A DNA stretch of 64,000 bases from Coriobacteriaceae bacterium (GCA_019421015.1 JAHZGC010000005.1:62001-126000), one strand, 5' to 3'. Counted from the first letter of the stretch, positions 43,267-52,645 are shown. The notes: generated by a model from the sequence alone, not told the origin. Made by a program: numbers and translations.

Positions 43267-44697
43267 ATGGCACTACAGAACACTTCTGCCCTAGCGCCAG
43301 GCAGGGGTCTGCGCAAAGGGCTACCCCTCGTAGGCCTTGGGTTTTGGCAGGCCTGGTGGATGATCTCGAGCACCACGGCCGTCCTTTGCGGCCCCTACCA
43401 GCACGGCATAGGCACCATGCGCCTCATCCTCTTCGTGACGCTCGCGGGGTACCTGGCCGCGACCGTGGCCGCCCCGCGCATGGCCCCCTACAGCAAGCCC
43501 TCCATGTTCCTCACCGCCGGGCTTTTCTGCTTTGCCGGAACGCTGCTCACCAGCCTCTCGACCCATGGGGCGGCGGCAGGAAACCTCGGGGCCTCCCTGG
43601 AGTTCGTAGGCGTGACGGCCTTCTCCGTCGGCAACGCCCTTCTGCTGCTCATGTGGGGAGAGCGTTGGAGCACCCTGAGCGCCGGCGACGTAGGCCGGCA
43701 GCTCTGCATGTCCTTTGCCTTCGCCTTCGTGCTCTACTTCGCCATAGGAGCGCTCCCCCTTTGGGCGTCGGTGACCTGCAACGCGCTGCTCGGCCCCCTG
43801 TCGGCCTGCGCCCTGGCGACCAGCCAGGAGCTGCCGTCGAGAACCGAGCCCGTGGCCCCCATCGCGCTGCAAAAACGACCCGTTGTGGCCGTCCTCGCCT
43901 GTATCGTGGTGTTCTCGTTCATCTACGGGTCGATGCAGCGGCTGGCCTACCCGGGCGAGGGCCGCGCCACCATGCAGTGGTACGCCATGATTGTTGCGGT
44001 CATGGCCATCGCGGCGTTCGCCCTGGCCATGACCCTGCGCGGCAAAGACGGCGACCCGTTCTCGTTCTACCGCCCCATCGTGCCCGCCGTGGTCTGCGGC
44101 GTCCTGCTGTTCCTCATGACCCCTGCGAACCTGACCTTTGTCGGCAACGGCATCCTCATAGCCGGCATCTACTGCCTCGACATGTTCATCATGTTCGCGA
44201 CCTCTGACTTGGCCTACCGCACCAAGCTGCCCGTTGCTCTGGTGTTCGGCACCGCCATCGTGGCGGCCCGGGCAGGCACCTGGGTCGGGTCGCTGTTCGG
44301 CAGCTGGTGGACCGCGAGCGTGGGACCGTGGGGGACCGCCCCCTCGAACACCCTGGTGCTCGCCCTGACCTGCCTGGCGGTCATCGCCGGCACGGCAGTC
44401 TTTACCGAGCAGGACCTGCGCTCGATCTACCAGCCCGGTGCCCAGCCCCGCATGCCCGACCTCGACGAGCGCTGCGAGCAGCTCGCACGTTCGGCCGGCC
44501 TGTCGGGCCGCGAGCTTGACGTGATGCGCCTGCTCGCCCGCGGCCGCAGCGTCGCCGTCATCAGCGAGACCCTCGGCATAGCTCAGGGCACCGTGAAGCA
44601 CCATGCGAGCAACACCTACCGCAAGCTGGGCGTCTACGACCGGCAGGGGCTTATCGACGTGGTGGCCGGGGAGATGGACACGGGCCGGGACGTGTAG
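43267..44697 (+). CDS. LuxR-family regulator with N-terminal polytopic membrane domain (476 aa)
   Basis: Starts MALQNTSALAPGRGLRKGLP after GAGGAG. About twelve membrane segments run to residue ~390, then the LuxR domain AGLSGRELDVMRLLARGRSV ... AQGTVKHHASNTYRKLGVYD. It is divergent from the FAD/FMN reductase at 40818. Its last ~90 bp plus the following hairpin are duplicated at 38888-39035. Confidence 0.92.
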   Translation: MALQNTSALAPGRGLRKGLPLVGLGFWQAWWMISSTTAVLCGPYQHGIGTMRLILFVTLAGYLAATVAAPRMAPYSKPSMFLTAGLFCFAGTLLTSLSTHGAAAGNLGASLEFVGVTAFSVGNALLLLMWGERWSTLSAGDVGRQLCMSFAFAFVLYFAIGALPLWASVTCNALLGPLSACALATSQELPSRTEPVAPIALQKRPVVAVLACIVVFSFIYGSMQRLAYPGEGRATMQWYAMIVAVMAIAAFALAMTLRGKDGDPFSFYRPIVPAVVCGVLLFLMTPANLTFVGNGILIAGIYCLDMFIMFATSDLAYRTKLPVALVFGTAIVAARAGTWVGSLFGSWWTASVGPWGTAPSNTLVLALTCLAVIAGTAVFTEQDLRSIYQPGAQPRMPDLDERCEQLARSAGLSGRELDVMRLLARGRSVAVISETLGIAQGTVKHHASNTYRKLGVYDRQGLIDVVAGEMDTGRDV

Positions 44698-44933
44698 GCG
44701 CGGACGCCTGGACGGCCCGACGGCGAGAGAAGGCCCCGGAGCCCCGAGGCCTTCTCTGCTACGAACGCCACTGTGGCTATGCCGGGCCCAAGCAGCTCTC
44801 TCGCCCTGGCGGCCGCCCACTCGGCGTCGGCGTAGTCGCACTCAAAGACGTAGCCCCAGCTCTGGGTGCCCTCGCTCTCCACGACCTTCGAGATCTTGGG
44901 GTTGTTTAATCCCTCGAAAATCCAACTCGCCAT
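44634..44933 (-). other. Doubtful reading frame antisense to the LuxR 3' end
   Basis: The first ~45 residues (MASWIFEGLNNPKISKVVES ... GYVFECDYADAEWAAARARE) look protein-like and faintly resemble an ACT-domain edge, as in prephenate dehydratase. The rest reads through the hairpin and the antisense of the LuxR gene, so it cannot be a complete gene. Perhaps a 5' gene remnant between about 44790 and 44933. No good ribosome-binding site. Confidence 0.25.
44726..44757 (+). terminator. Hairpin after the LuxR gene at 43267
   Basis: AGAGAAGGCC (44726-44735) / GGCCTTCTCT (44748-44757), third member of the identical hairpin set with 39006 and 40134. Confidence 0.6.
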
Positions 44934-44940
44934 AAACCGT

Positions 44941-44972
44941 CGAGGGGCCCCGCGCATCCGCAGGGCCCCTCG
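44941..44972 (-). terminator. Terminator of the third trihaem operon
   Basis: Perfect 10-bp stem CGAGGGGCCC (44941-44950) / GGGCCCCTCG (44963-44972), 33 bp after the stop of the leftward partner gene. Followed on the minus strand by only a short T stretch. Confidence 0.7.
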
Positions 44973-45005
44973 ACCGCATGGGTATCCGGTTTTGCCCAGC
45001 GCGCC

Positions 45006-45812
45006 CTACGCCACGCTCGAGGCCACGATGCCCACGTTGGGGCTGTTGGGATAGTCCATGTCCTCACCGGGGTTGGCGGCCACGACGTCCTCGGCGCTCA
45101 CGCGGACCTCCACGATGTCGCGCACAAAGTAGTTGGCCGAGGTGCCGGTGAGCCACAGCTGGTTGTTGCCGCCCACGGAGGCGCTGAGGTCCTCTCCGTT
45201 GACCTCGTAGGAGATCACGGCATGGTGGGCCACCGCGTAGGCCAGCGGCATGGAGACCTGGGTGCCGTCGCTCGCCACGAAGGTCACGGTGTTCACGCCG
45301 GCCTGGGCACCGGCGCGGTCGAGCAGGTAGGTCACCGGGATGCCCTTGACCTCGGCGGTGACGATGGCGCGGCCGTCGGCCGGGTTGCCGCCGCAGGTGC
45401 AGGTCATGGTCTGCTTCACGGCGCTCTCGTTGGCGAGCTCGTCGACGGGCGCCACGAACTCGTTGTCGACGTCGCCGCTCACCGCGAGCTTCCACTCGAG
45501 GGGGTTCACCTGGGCGAAATCGTCGGTGGCGTTGCAGAGCACCTTGGTCGCGCTGCGGAACGTGGTCGCGATGCTCGCGTTGGGCGTAATGGTGGCCTGG
45601 TCGAAGGCAAAGGTGCCCTGGGAGGCGTCAGCCCGCACGACGGTGGTGCCGGGCATGGCCGAGACGACCTCCACGGCCGGGGCGGGCGAGACGACCTGCG
45701 CGTCGGCAGCAGGCGCGGCGGGGGCGGCCAGGGCGGTGCCGGCCACCATGCCGGCCATGGCGAGCGACGCTGCCACGCCGCCGGCGAGGAGTTCCTTCTT
45801 GGAGTCGTTCAT
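45006..45812 (-). CDS. Small secreted sulfite-oxidase-fold partner protein (copy 3, intact)
   Basis: 268 residues with a Sec leader (MNDSKKELLAGGVAASLAMA, cut after ALAAPAA). Conserved blocks are KVLCNATDD, QTMTCTCGGNPADGRAIV, KGIPVTYLLDRA, DLSASVGGNNQLWLT, YFVRDIVEV and YPNSPNVGI. GAGGAA precedes the ATG. It lies 30 bp downstream of the trihaem gene. It is closest to the interrupted copy at 10341 in the NPLEWK region, and it shows that copy's stop replaces an acidic residue. Confidence 0.82.
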   Translation of the reverse strand: MNDSKKELLAGGVAASLAMAGMVAGTALAAPAAPAADAQVVSPAPAVEVVSAMPGTTVVRADASQGTFAFDQATITPNASIATTFRSATKVLCNATDDFAQVNPLEWKLAVSGDVDNEFVAPVDELANESAVKQTMTCTCGGNPADGRAIVTAEVKGIPVTYLLDRAGAQAGVNTVTFVASDGTQVSMPLAYAVAHHAVISYEVNGEDLSASVGGNNQLWLTGTSANYFVRDIVEVRVSAEDVVAANPGEDMDYPNSPNVGIVASSVA

Positions 45813-45842
45813 CGTGGGTTCCTCATCTACTCGTTCTGCTTG

Positions 45843-47426
45843 TTACTCGACGTTGAACAGGAAGTTGGTGTCGCGGGAGGCCACGTGCTCCACGCCCTCG
45901 GAATCGGTGCAGGTCGCACGGATCTTGAGCAGGTAGGCACCGGGTTCGGCGGGCGTGTAGGTGAGGCGCCAGTAGGTCCAGCAGGTGGGGTCGTTGTCGG
46001 GGGTCTCGAGCGTCGTCCAGGTCTTGCCCTTGTCGAGCGAGAACTCGATCTTGGTGACGGGGTCGCTGTAGGCGTCGGCGTAGCCCTCGATGGTCAGCGG
46101 CTTGCCGGCCTGGTCGGAGAGCACCACGCCGTCGGGGTAGTTGAGCACGGCGCTGTTCGGCTTGCCCTGCATCACGCCGGTGTGGGGGTCGATAGGCGTG
46201 CTGGCCGCGGCGGCCTCGGTGTGCGATCCGCCGTCCTTGGTCACGAAGTCGATGGTCATGATGGTCTTGATGTAGCTCGCGGCGGAGTTGCGCGGCACGG
46301 CCAGGGTCAGCGGGTAGCCCTGGGTCGGGGGCAGCGGCTCGCCGTTGATCTCGGTCACGAGCAGGCAGTCCTCGACGTTCACGTTGGCAAAGGCCGGGGA
46401 GACCATGTTGTAGCCGTCCTCGGAGGTGCACTTGATGTTGGTCACCGTGTCGGCCGGCTGCACGTAGTCGATGATGTCCTTCATCGAGATGCCGGTGAGC
46501 TCGGCCTGGAAGATCCAGGCGTTGCCCGTGGCGTTCTCGATGCAGGGCTGCTTCATGGTGAACGTCTTGGTGCCGAAGGTCTCCTTGAGCTCGGTGACGC
46601 TCATCTCGATGGGGTTCTCGACCTCGCCGCCGATGGAGACGACCCATTCGTCGGCCACGACCGGGTCGCAGGTGGTGCGCCAGTTGGCGGGCTCGTTGTT
46701 CAGCGACTCGAAGAAGATCTGGTCAAGCTGCGAGATGGTAGTCTGGTCGTAGGAGAGGTCGAGCGCAGCGTCCTCGGCAGAGACCTTGGCAACACCCTGG
46801 TACAGGTCGTACTTGGCGTAGTCCCACATCTCGAACATGTTCTCGCCCGGGGTCGAGGCGCCGTTGGAGATGTAGTGGCACGAGTCGCAGCTGCCGTTCA
46901 TGGCCTCGAAGGTGGCCGCGCCGTTGTGGATGCCGTGGATCGACACCGACAGCGGGATGTTGCCGAAGCCGGCGTTGCGGTGGCAGCCCAGGCAGTTGGC
47001 GATGGTGGTGATGGTGGGGTAGCCCGTGCCGTAGACGTTGTGCTTGGTGGGCAGGCTCATCACGATGTCCTCGAAGCTCGTGTGGCAAGCCAGGCAGCCG
47101 CGCTCGTCGGCGTTCAGGTAGGTGATGTTCCAGCCCTTGGGGTCGCTGGGAACCGGCTGGTAGGTGAAGCCGAAGGCGTCCTGGTAGCGCGCAGGCTGGT
47201 TGGCCTCGGCGTTGGCCGCGACCTTCTCGCCGTAGGTGAGCTTCTCGGTGTACTCGGCGTAGTTGTCGAGCGTGGTGCCGCCGCTCTCGCCATAGCCGAT
47301 GTTGTTGCCGATGCGAGTGTCCTGCGAGGCCTCGTCGGCGATCACCGGAACGGTTGCCGCGGCCGCCAGGCTCAGCGCAAGCACCGCGCCGAGGCCCGCC
47401 GTGACCAGCTTCGTCCTCATCTGCAT
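45843..47426 (-). CDS. Secreted trihaem cytochrome c fused to sulfite-oxidase-type fold and dimerisation domain (copy 3)
   Basis: 527 residues; Sec leader MQMRTKLVTAGLGAVLALSL with cleavage near VIADEA, no twin arginine. Haem sites C111-H115, C145-H149 and C180-H184, again with SIHGIHNG between the second and third. The molybdopterin-type fold has Cys in KQPCIENATGN and a TQGYPLTLAVPRN segment closer to true sulfite oxidases than the other copies. The dimerisation domain is at the C-terminus (AGKPLTIEGYADAYSDPV). AAAAGGAGAGG precedes the ATG. No regulator gene is adjacent. Confidence 0.87.
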   Translation of the reverse strand: MQMRTKLVTAGLGAVLALSLAAAATVPVIADEASQDTRIGNNIGYGESGGTTLDNYAEYTEKLTYGEKVAANAEANQPARYQDAFGFTYQPVPSDPKGWNITYLNADERGCLACHTSFEDIVMSLPTKHNVYGTGYPTITTIANCLGCHRNAGFGNIPLSVSIHGIHNGAATFEAMNGSCDSCHYISNGASTPGENMFEMWDYAKYDLYQGVAKVSAEDAALDLSYDQTTISQLDQIFFESLNNEPANWRTTCDPVVADEWVVSIGGEVENPIEMSVTELKETFGTKTFTMKQPCIENATGNAWIFQAELTGISMKDIIDYVQPADTVTNIKCTSEDGYNMVSPAFANVNVEDCLLVTEINGEPLPPTQGYPLTLAVPRNSAASYIKTIMTIDFVTKDGGSHTEAAAASTPIDPHTGVMQGKPNSAVLNYPDGVVLSDQAGKPLTIEGYADAYSDPVTKIEFSLDKGKTWTTLETPDNDPTCWTYWRLTYTPAEPGAYLLKIRATCTDSEGVEHVASRDTNFLFNVE

Positions 47427-47587
47427 GGTTCCTCTCCTTTTCTCTTGCCCTCTCGCTTTGCGGCCCTTGCGACGTGAGACGCTCGCCCGCGAATTGACCC
47501 GCAAAGCCAAACCGTGCCCCGGGCTCCAACCGGGGCGAACTGAGGACCCATCATGGTGACAACCCGGCGGGGTATGCAATAGACCGC

Positions 47588-47619
47588 CCTTAACCCGGCC
47601 TTAACCCCCCGGTTTAACT
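47588..47619. promoter_or_regulatory. TTAACC box cluster upstream of the third trihaem operon
   Basis: CCTTAACCCGGCCTTAACC followed by GGTTTAAC: two direct half-sites 11 bp apart and one inverted, about 160-190 bp before the trihaem start codon. Comparable to the paired boxes before reductase/LuxR pairs. Candidate operator. Confidence 0.4.
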
Positions 47620-47710
47620 GGGCAAATGCGAGAAGGTTGGGCGGGGGCCGGGGCAAGCCTGAGCGGGACGAGATGGGGCAAGGCGAGAGAACGCAGCCTA
47701 CGACACGGCT

Positions 47711-47902
47711 CAGTTTGTAATCAAAATGCAAAGTTAAAATTTCTAAACTTCGGCTTTTGCATGATGATATTTTTTCATATGATATATTTTTTCGAATCCT
47801 TCACATCCGTCCTGGGGGTTCTTTAAACGTCTCCATAAACAGATAATCAACTTATAAAGCGCATCACGCATTTGGCTGAGTTTTTATGTTTGATTCAATA
47901 TA
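47711..47902. repeat. AT-rich MITE-like repeat family R3, copy C
   Basis: Left end CTAAACTTCGGCTTTTGCAT (47743-47762); right end GCATTTGGCTGAGTTTTTAT as imperfect inverse. The interior CACATCCGTCCTGGGGGTTC resembles CATATCTATCCTGGGCATTT of copy D. It lies in the 736-bp gap 47427-48162; the remaining 260 bp (47903-48162) is GC-normal and shows nothing recognisable. Confidence 0.65.
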
Positions 47903-48162
47903 GCGGGCCTCCATGGGCCTCTTTAGACCCCTCCTCCCCTCCACGACGCCCGTTTCCAACCGTCCTTCTCCCGTTCATGCGATCGTTCACACGATTGCCT
48001 GGAGTTTCTGAGGAGAGAAACCGTCGCCTCGAGATAACCACCGCATGCCACCAGCGGTTGTAGGACTGCTGTCAGACTTCTGTCGTGATACGTCAGGCTT
48101 TTGTGCGAAATCGGCTCCATTTGTGCGACCGACCTGCGCACCTAGGATGCTAGGGTTTTGCC

Positions 48163-49134
48163 ATGGACATCTTACTTGGAGACATAACGGCACTCAGGCT
48201 TTGGCGCACCCCCGCCGTTTGCTCCATGGCGCGGGCGATGCGACCAGAACCGCTGCCGGCGCACGGCCTGGGCTGCGACGCCGCCCTTGTAGCCCGGCTC
48301 TGCGAGCGTCATGGCCTGCTGGCAGGGCTACCGCACCCTTTAGACCTCTTTGTGCCGCAGGCACCCTTGCGCCGAGAGTCCGCCCTCGTGAAGCCCCACG
48401 TGTTTCCGGGCGTATTGGCAAGCGGCACGGCATATCGGCTTGCTGAGCACGTTTTTATCAGCTCGCCAAAAACGATGCTGCTCCAGCTGGCCCAAACCCA
48501 CAATCGGCTGGCACTCGCCAAAACAGCCTTCGAGCTCTGCGGCACCTACGGGAGAAGCCCCCAAGCGGAACAGGGCTTCTTTGCGCGCGAACCGCTGGCG
48601 ACCATCGACTCGCTCAGGCGCTTTGCAAGGCAGCAGCAGCCGGGCACGCGCGGAAGAACCAAGCTCCTGCAGGCGCTCGTCCCGGTCGAGGACAACGCGG
48701 CGTCGCCCATGGAGTCGCTCGTCGCGCTGCACCTGGGGCTGTCCGGCCGGTTGGGAGGCTACAATCTGGGCCATCCTCTCCTGAACACCACCCTTGTCGT
48801 ACCCAACCGCCTGCAAAAGGCCGCCGGGCGCCAATCGGTAAGACCCGACCTCTACTACTCCAACGGCCGCGTCGCCGTCGAGTACGACAGCGACCTCTAT
48901 CACAGCGCGTCCGAACGCATCGGCAGCGACTCCAAGCGGCGCACGGCCCTGGAACTCATGGGAATCCGCGTGGTGCCGCTGACCCGTGCGCAGGTTATGG
49001 ACCCAAGCGCCCTCGACGCGGCTGCGGCCCTAATAGCACGCCTGCTGGGTCGGCAGCTACCACGGGTGCACGACTTTCGCGTCAAGCAACTCCAGTTGCG
49101 CGCCCAATTGCTGGACTTCTCCCAAGAGCTGTAG
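48163..49134 (+). CDS. Endonuclease-like (Vsr/DUF559 type, PD-(D/E)XK fold) protein
   Basis: The 323-residue protein has an N-terminal ~170-residue region of unknown role, possibly winged-helix as in AbiEi-like proteins. The C-terminal nuclease core is SPMESLVALHL (E184), SVRPDLYYSNGRVAVEYDSD (D229, E240, D242) and a closing TALELMGIRVVPLTRAQ, typical of Vsr-like DUF559 domains. Common in actinobacteria, function not established. AGGG lies eight bases before the ATG. It stands alone between two AT-rich R3 elements. Confidence 0.7.
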   Translation: MDILLGDITALRLWRTPAVCSMARAMRPEPLPAHGLGCDAALVARLCERHGLLAGLPHPLDLFVPQAPLRRESALVKPHVFPGVLASGTAYRLAEHVFISSPKTMLLQLAQTHNRLALAKTAFELCGTYGRSPQAEQGFFAREPLATIDSLRRFARQQQPGTRGRTKLLQALVPVEDNAASPMESLVALHLGLSGRLGGYNLGHPLLNTTLVVPNRLQKAAGRQSVRPDLYYSNGRVAVEYDSDLYHSASERIGSDSKRRTALELMGIRVVPLTRAQVMDPSALDAAAALIARLLGRQLPRVHDFRVKQLQLRAQLLDFSQEL

Positions 49135-49276
49135 CACGACGACAACGCAGGCCACCACTCGTCGGACCAGGTCGGAGTTTGCGGATAAGGCGACGCAAAC
49201 GTACGGGGCACGAGAAGGCTGGGGCGGTTGGGATGGCCTGAACGGGCGGCATCGAGCGGAGATAGGAGGTGCGCGG

Positions 49277-49460
49277 TAAAAATCAAATATAAAATCTATG
49301 GCTTATGCATGATTTTGCTTATGAGAATGATATTTATCTTGCAATCGTCCATATCTATCCTGGGCATTTACCGATTTGCTCCACAATCAGCGCCATACCG
49401 CATGGCCACCATCGTGCAAAAGTCGATGTTTTCATGTTTTTGTTTCTGTATTTGATTAAC
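49277..49460. repeat. AT-rich MITE-like repeat family R3, copy D
   Basis: Left end AAAATCTATGGCTTATGCAT (49291-49310) and right end CGTGCAAAAGTCGATGTTTT as imperfect inverse, interior shared with copy C. It fills most of the 414-bp gap between the nuclease-like gene and the 5'-nucleotidase. The rest contains only a TAGCGCGCACCAACCCCC-like tract with a repeated CACCAACC. Confidence 0.65.
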
Positions 49461-49548
49461 GAGGTCCACACCAACCCCCCTCTAGCGCGCACCAACCCCC
49501 TCAAGGCCCACACCAACCGCCCAGCCGCCCGGATGCCGCGACCCTACC

Positions 49549-51585
49549 CTACCCCCGGACCTCGGGCCAGGAACGCAAGCCGTCCTCCACCAGGCCATAG
49601 CCCATGTAGTTGTCAACGTAAGCCTCCGCGACCAGTCCGGCACTCGACGGTTCTGCGCCCCCCGTCTCGACGCCATCAACGACCAGTGCCACGCCGTGCC
49701 CCCCGTCGGGCACCTCGACAGACGCCAGGCCGTCGGCGTCGGTAACGGCCTCGACCTCGTCGGTACCGTCTATGCGCAGGGTCACCGGCCGGTCGGCCAC
49801 CGGGGCACCGTCGGCATCGACCACGCGAACGGTCGCAACCCACGGCGCGGGCTCGTAGCCGTCGCACCCAAAGCAGATGCGTCCCTGGGTGCCCGCATAG
49901 CCGGCCAAGCAGCCGCCGTTCTCCCCTACCAACCCGTTCACGTAGGCCTCTATGGTCTCAAGGTCGCCGCCTATCTCGGCCAGCAGGTCTACCTCGCCCA
50001 GCGGCCCGTAGCCCCCGCCGGTCATCACATAGGAATTCGAGACCAGGGCCACGGCAGTCCGGTCGTCGGTCAGGTCCAATGGCCCGTCGGCCCCGTCGAG
50101 CGTCAGCGAGCGCACGCGCTGCCCCACCGCCGCGTTGGGGTCGGCCGCAACGGCCACGCCTCCCACCTGCAAAAACTCACCCGAGACCTGCTCCTGCAAA
50201 AGCATCCCCGTCTGGGCGTCCTGCCCCGCGCAGGAGTTGAGCGCCGCCTCGAACAGGTTGCGGAGCTGGGCGGGCGTCACGAGCTTGACCATCACGGTGT
50301 TGGAGAACGGGAAGGCCGTCACCAGGTCGCCGCGCACCAGCTCGCCGCAGGGCAGCGCCGCGCGGATGCCGCCGCCGTTCACCACGGCCACCACAGGCGT
50401 GGGGTCGCCCTCCTCGGCCATAAAGCGCAAGGCCGCCTCGCGGTAGGCGTCGCACACGAGGTCGCCCAGGTTGGTCTCGACCATGCGGGTGGGGGCGCTG
50501 ATATCGCTCTCGCCGATCCAACCCGCCCACAGCGTGGTGGGGTTGCACCCCACGGGCACGCCCAGGATCTCGTCCTGTTCGGCCGCCACCGCGGCCAGGC
50601 CGGCTGCCACCGCGGGGTCGGGTTCCACCAGGGCGGCCACCGCGGCGGCGTCGAGCAGCTCCTCAGCCGCCGTCACCGAGCCGTCGGGCCCAAAGGTCAG
50701 CACAAGCTTGCCCACCGCCGCCCCGTTGCACCCCGTCTGCACCACGGCAATGCCGTTGACCTGGGTATTCTCGACCGTATGGCTGTGGCCGTCGACAATG
50801 GCCGTCAATCGGGAGGCCGCTTCGGGCGAGAGCAGCTCGGCTAGGTCCTGTGCCCGACAGGGCACCGGGCCGCTGCCCAGGTGGGCGAGGCACACGATGG
50901 CGTCGACCCCCTGGTCGGCCAGGGCGAAAATCTGATCCTCAGCCGTCGCCACCTCGTCGGCAAACTCCACCGATGCCACGTAGGCCGGCTGCACCGACCA
51001 GGCCGTGGCGCACGTCGTGAGGCCGAACACGCCGATGCGCCTGCCGCCGCAGGTCAAAACCGTGGAGCACCCGTTGCCGCCGACGCCTTGAAGCAGGGGC
51101 TCGCCGCTGGATGCGTCGAGCACGTTGGCCCCCAGCAACGGAAAGGCCGCCGCCTGGGCGTTGGCCCGCAGCACGTCGGGGCCAAAGTCGAACTCGTGGT
51201 TGCCCAGGCACATGGCGTCGTATCCCGCCTCGTTCATGAGCTCGACGGGAGCCGACCCCTGGGTGAGCGAGGCCAGGGGCAACCCCTGGGTCGCGTCGCC
51301 GGCGTCGACGAGCAGCGCGTAGGGCTCCGAAGCCTTGAGGGCCGCCACGGCGTCGATCCCCACCACCGACTCGCCGTTGCCTTGCAGGTAGCCGTGGGTG
51401 TCGTTGGTATGAAAGACGACCACCTCGTCGGCCGGCGCAGCGGTGGCCGCCGGGACGGCGGCTTCGGCGGCACAGACCCGCCAGGAGACCAGCGCGGCGC
51501 ACGCGCCGAGGGCGGCCGCCCCCGCAACGAACGAGCGACGGGTGACGTCATGGGAATTGCAGGCGGTGAAGGCGGGCAGGTTCAT
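49549..51585 (-). CDS. Tat-exported 5'-nucleotidase/2',3'-cyclic phosphodiesterase (UshA family) with C-terminal Ig-like domain
   Basis: 678 residues: Tat leader (TRRSFVAGAAALG), metallophosphatase motifs VVFHTNDTHGYL, DAGDATQG, CLGNHEFDFG and DGHSH, then the 5'-nucleotidase domain (ETNLGDLVCDAYREAAL, VVNGGGIRAALP, FPFSNTVMVKL). A ~90-residue Ig/CNA-B-like tail follows (VRVVDADGAPVADRPVTLRI). It dephosphorylates extracellular nucleotides. It lies 19 bp downstream of the phosphatase fusion gene, one operon; together they suggest extracytoplasmic nucleotide use plus a signalling phosphatase. Confidence 0.92.
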   Translation of the reverse strand: MNLPAFTACNSHDVTRRSFVAGAAALGACAALVSWRVCAAEAAVPAATAAPADEVVVFHTNDTHGYLQGNGESVVGIDAVAALKASEPYALLVDAGDATQGLPLASLTQGSAPVELMNEAGYDAMCLGNHEFDFGPDVLRANAQAAAFPLLGANVLDASSGEPLLQGVGGNGCSTVLTCGGRRIGVFGLTTCATAWSVQPAYVASVEFADEVATAEDQIFALADQGVDAIVCLAHLGSGPVPCRAQDLAELLSPEAASRLTAIVDGHSHTVENTQVNGIAVVQTGCNGAAVGKLVLTFGPDGSVTAAEELLDAAAVAALVEPDPAVAAGLAAVAAEQDEILGVPVGCNPTTLWAGWIGESDISAPTRMVETNLGDLVCDAYREAALRFMAEEGDPTPVVAVVNGGGIRAALPCGELVRGDLVTAFPFSNTVMVKLVTPAQLRNLFEAALNSCAGQDAQTGMLLQEQVSGEFLQVGGVAVAADPNAAVGQRVRSLTLDGADGPLDLTDDRTAVALVSNSYVMTGGGYGPLGEVDLLAEIGGDLETIEAYVNGLVGENGGCLAGYAGTQGRICFGCDGYEPAPWVATVRVVDADGAPVADRPVTLRIDGTDEVEAVTDADGLASVEVPDGGHGVALVVDGVETGGAEPSSAGLVAEAYVDNYMGYGLVEDGLRSWPEVRG

Positions 51586-51604
51586 GGGGTTCTCCACTTC
51601 TTCG

Positions 51605-52645
51605 TTAGCGCGGCTCTCCCACCATCGCTCGTAGGCTCTCGCACTGGACGGGCGTGAGGCGCAGGCCGTCGGACACATAGGCTGCGAACGACCCGTACAC
51701 GCGGTCGACCTCGTCAAAGAACGCGTGCAGGTAGGCCGGGCGTGCCTCGAGGAACGACCGCAGGATCTGCTCCTCATAGGGGGTCATGCCCGCGCTCATG
51801 GCGGCAAACTCCGCCTCGGTGCGCTGGGCGTTCACGGCGTTCGTGAGCAGGTAGTCCTCCATGATGGCCTCGTCGGAGAAGCCCGCCAGGCGCAGGAGCA
51901 CCGCGCAGAGCACGCCCGTGCGGTCCTTGCCGTTCTTGCAGTGGACGAGCGAGGGCACCCCTTCGGCCGCCATGGACCGCAGCACCATGCCGATCATGGG
52001 GTACTCTCGCACGTAGCGGCGGTAGTTGGCGCACATGCGCTCCTCGGGGGCACCGTACTCGCCGATTACCCCGGCTGCCAGGCGGCGTCCCGAGTTGCTC
52101 GCGCGGCTTTCGGTGGCGGGCTCCACGGCCACCATCTTGACGCCCGTGAGGTAGGGTTCGGGACGGCGCGCCACCTCCTGCTGGTTGCGGATGTCGTAGA
52201 TCGAGCGCACGCCCAGGCCGTTCACCAGAAAGGTCGCCTCGGTCGCCGTGATGTCGGTGAGCGCCCGGGAGCGAAAGATCTTGCCCTCGCGCAGGTCGGC
52301 CGGCCCCACCGGGCGCACCGCGACGTCGCCGTAGGCCCCGCCGACGCCAAGGGGCTCGAGCGCCTCAAAGGCAAAGCCCGACACCACCGAGGCCGGCACG
52401 CCCCGCCCGTCGACCGCGCGGGCCTTGAGCAGGTAGCGCCCCGGAACCTGGGGCGTGTAGGCGAACGTCCAGCGCACCCCCCGGTCGCTGCGCACGCCCT
52501 CGGTGGGGTAGGTGGTCCAGCTCACGCCGTCGTCGAGGGAGAACTGCACCCCCGCCACGGAGTTTTCGAAGTCGTCGGCATAGCCCTCGAACTCGATGGG
52601 CTCCCCCACGCGGTGGATGAACGTGTGTGCAGGATTTGCAGTCAT
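51605..52645 (-). CDS. Sulfite-oxidase-type dimerisation domain fused to a tyrosine/dual-specificity phosphatase
   Basis: 346 residues, no signal peptide. Residues ~10-95 are the Mo-co dimerisation domain seen in the trihaem proteins and the 93-aa mini-proteins (VGEPIEFEGYADDFENSV, FSLDDGVSW, WTFAYTPQVPGRYLLKA). Residues ~110-345 are a Y_phosphatase3-type phosphatase (FRSRALTDITATEATFL, IYDIRNQQE) with active-site loop HCKNGKDRTG (C236, R242). The fusion is a single open frame with no hint of chimaeric assembly. GGGAGACGG precedes the ATG. First gene of the operon with the 5'-nucleotidase. Confidence 0.88.
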   Translation of the reverse strand: MTANPAHTFIHRVGEPIEFEGYADDFENSVAGVQFSLDDGVSWTTYPTEGVRSDRGVRWTFAYTPQVPGRYLLKARAVDGRGVPASVVSGFAFEALEPLGVGGAYGDVAVRPVGPADLREGKIFRSRALTDITATEATFLVNGLGVRSIYDIRNQQEVARRPEPYLTGVKMVAVEPATESRASNSGRRLAAGVIGEYGAPEERMCANYRRYVREYPMIGMVLRSMAAEGVPSLVHCKNGKDRTGVLCAVLLRLAGFSDEAIMEDYLLTNAVNAQRTEAEFAAMSAGMTPYEEQILRSFLEARPAYLHAFFDEVDRVYGSFAAYVSDGLRLTPVQCESLRAMVGEPR

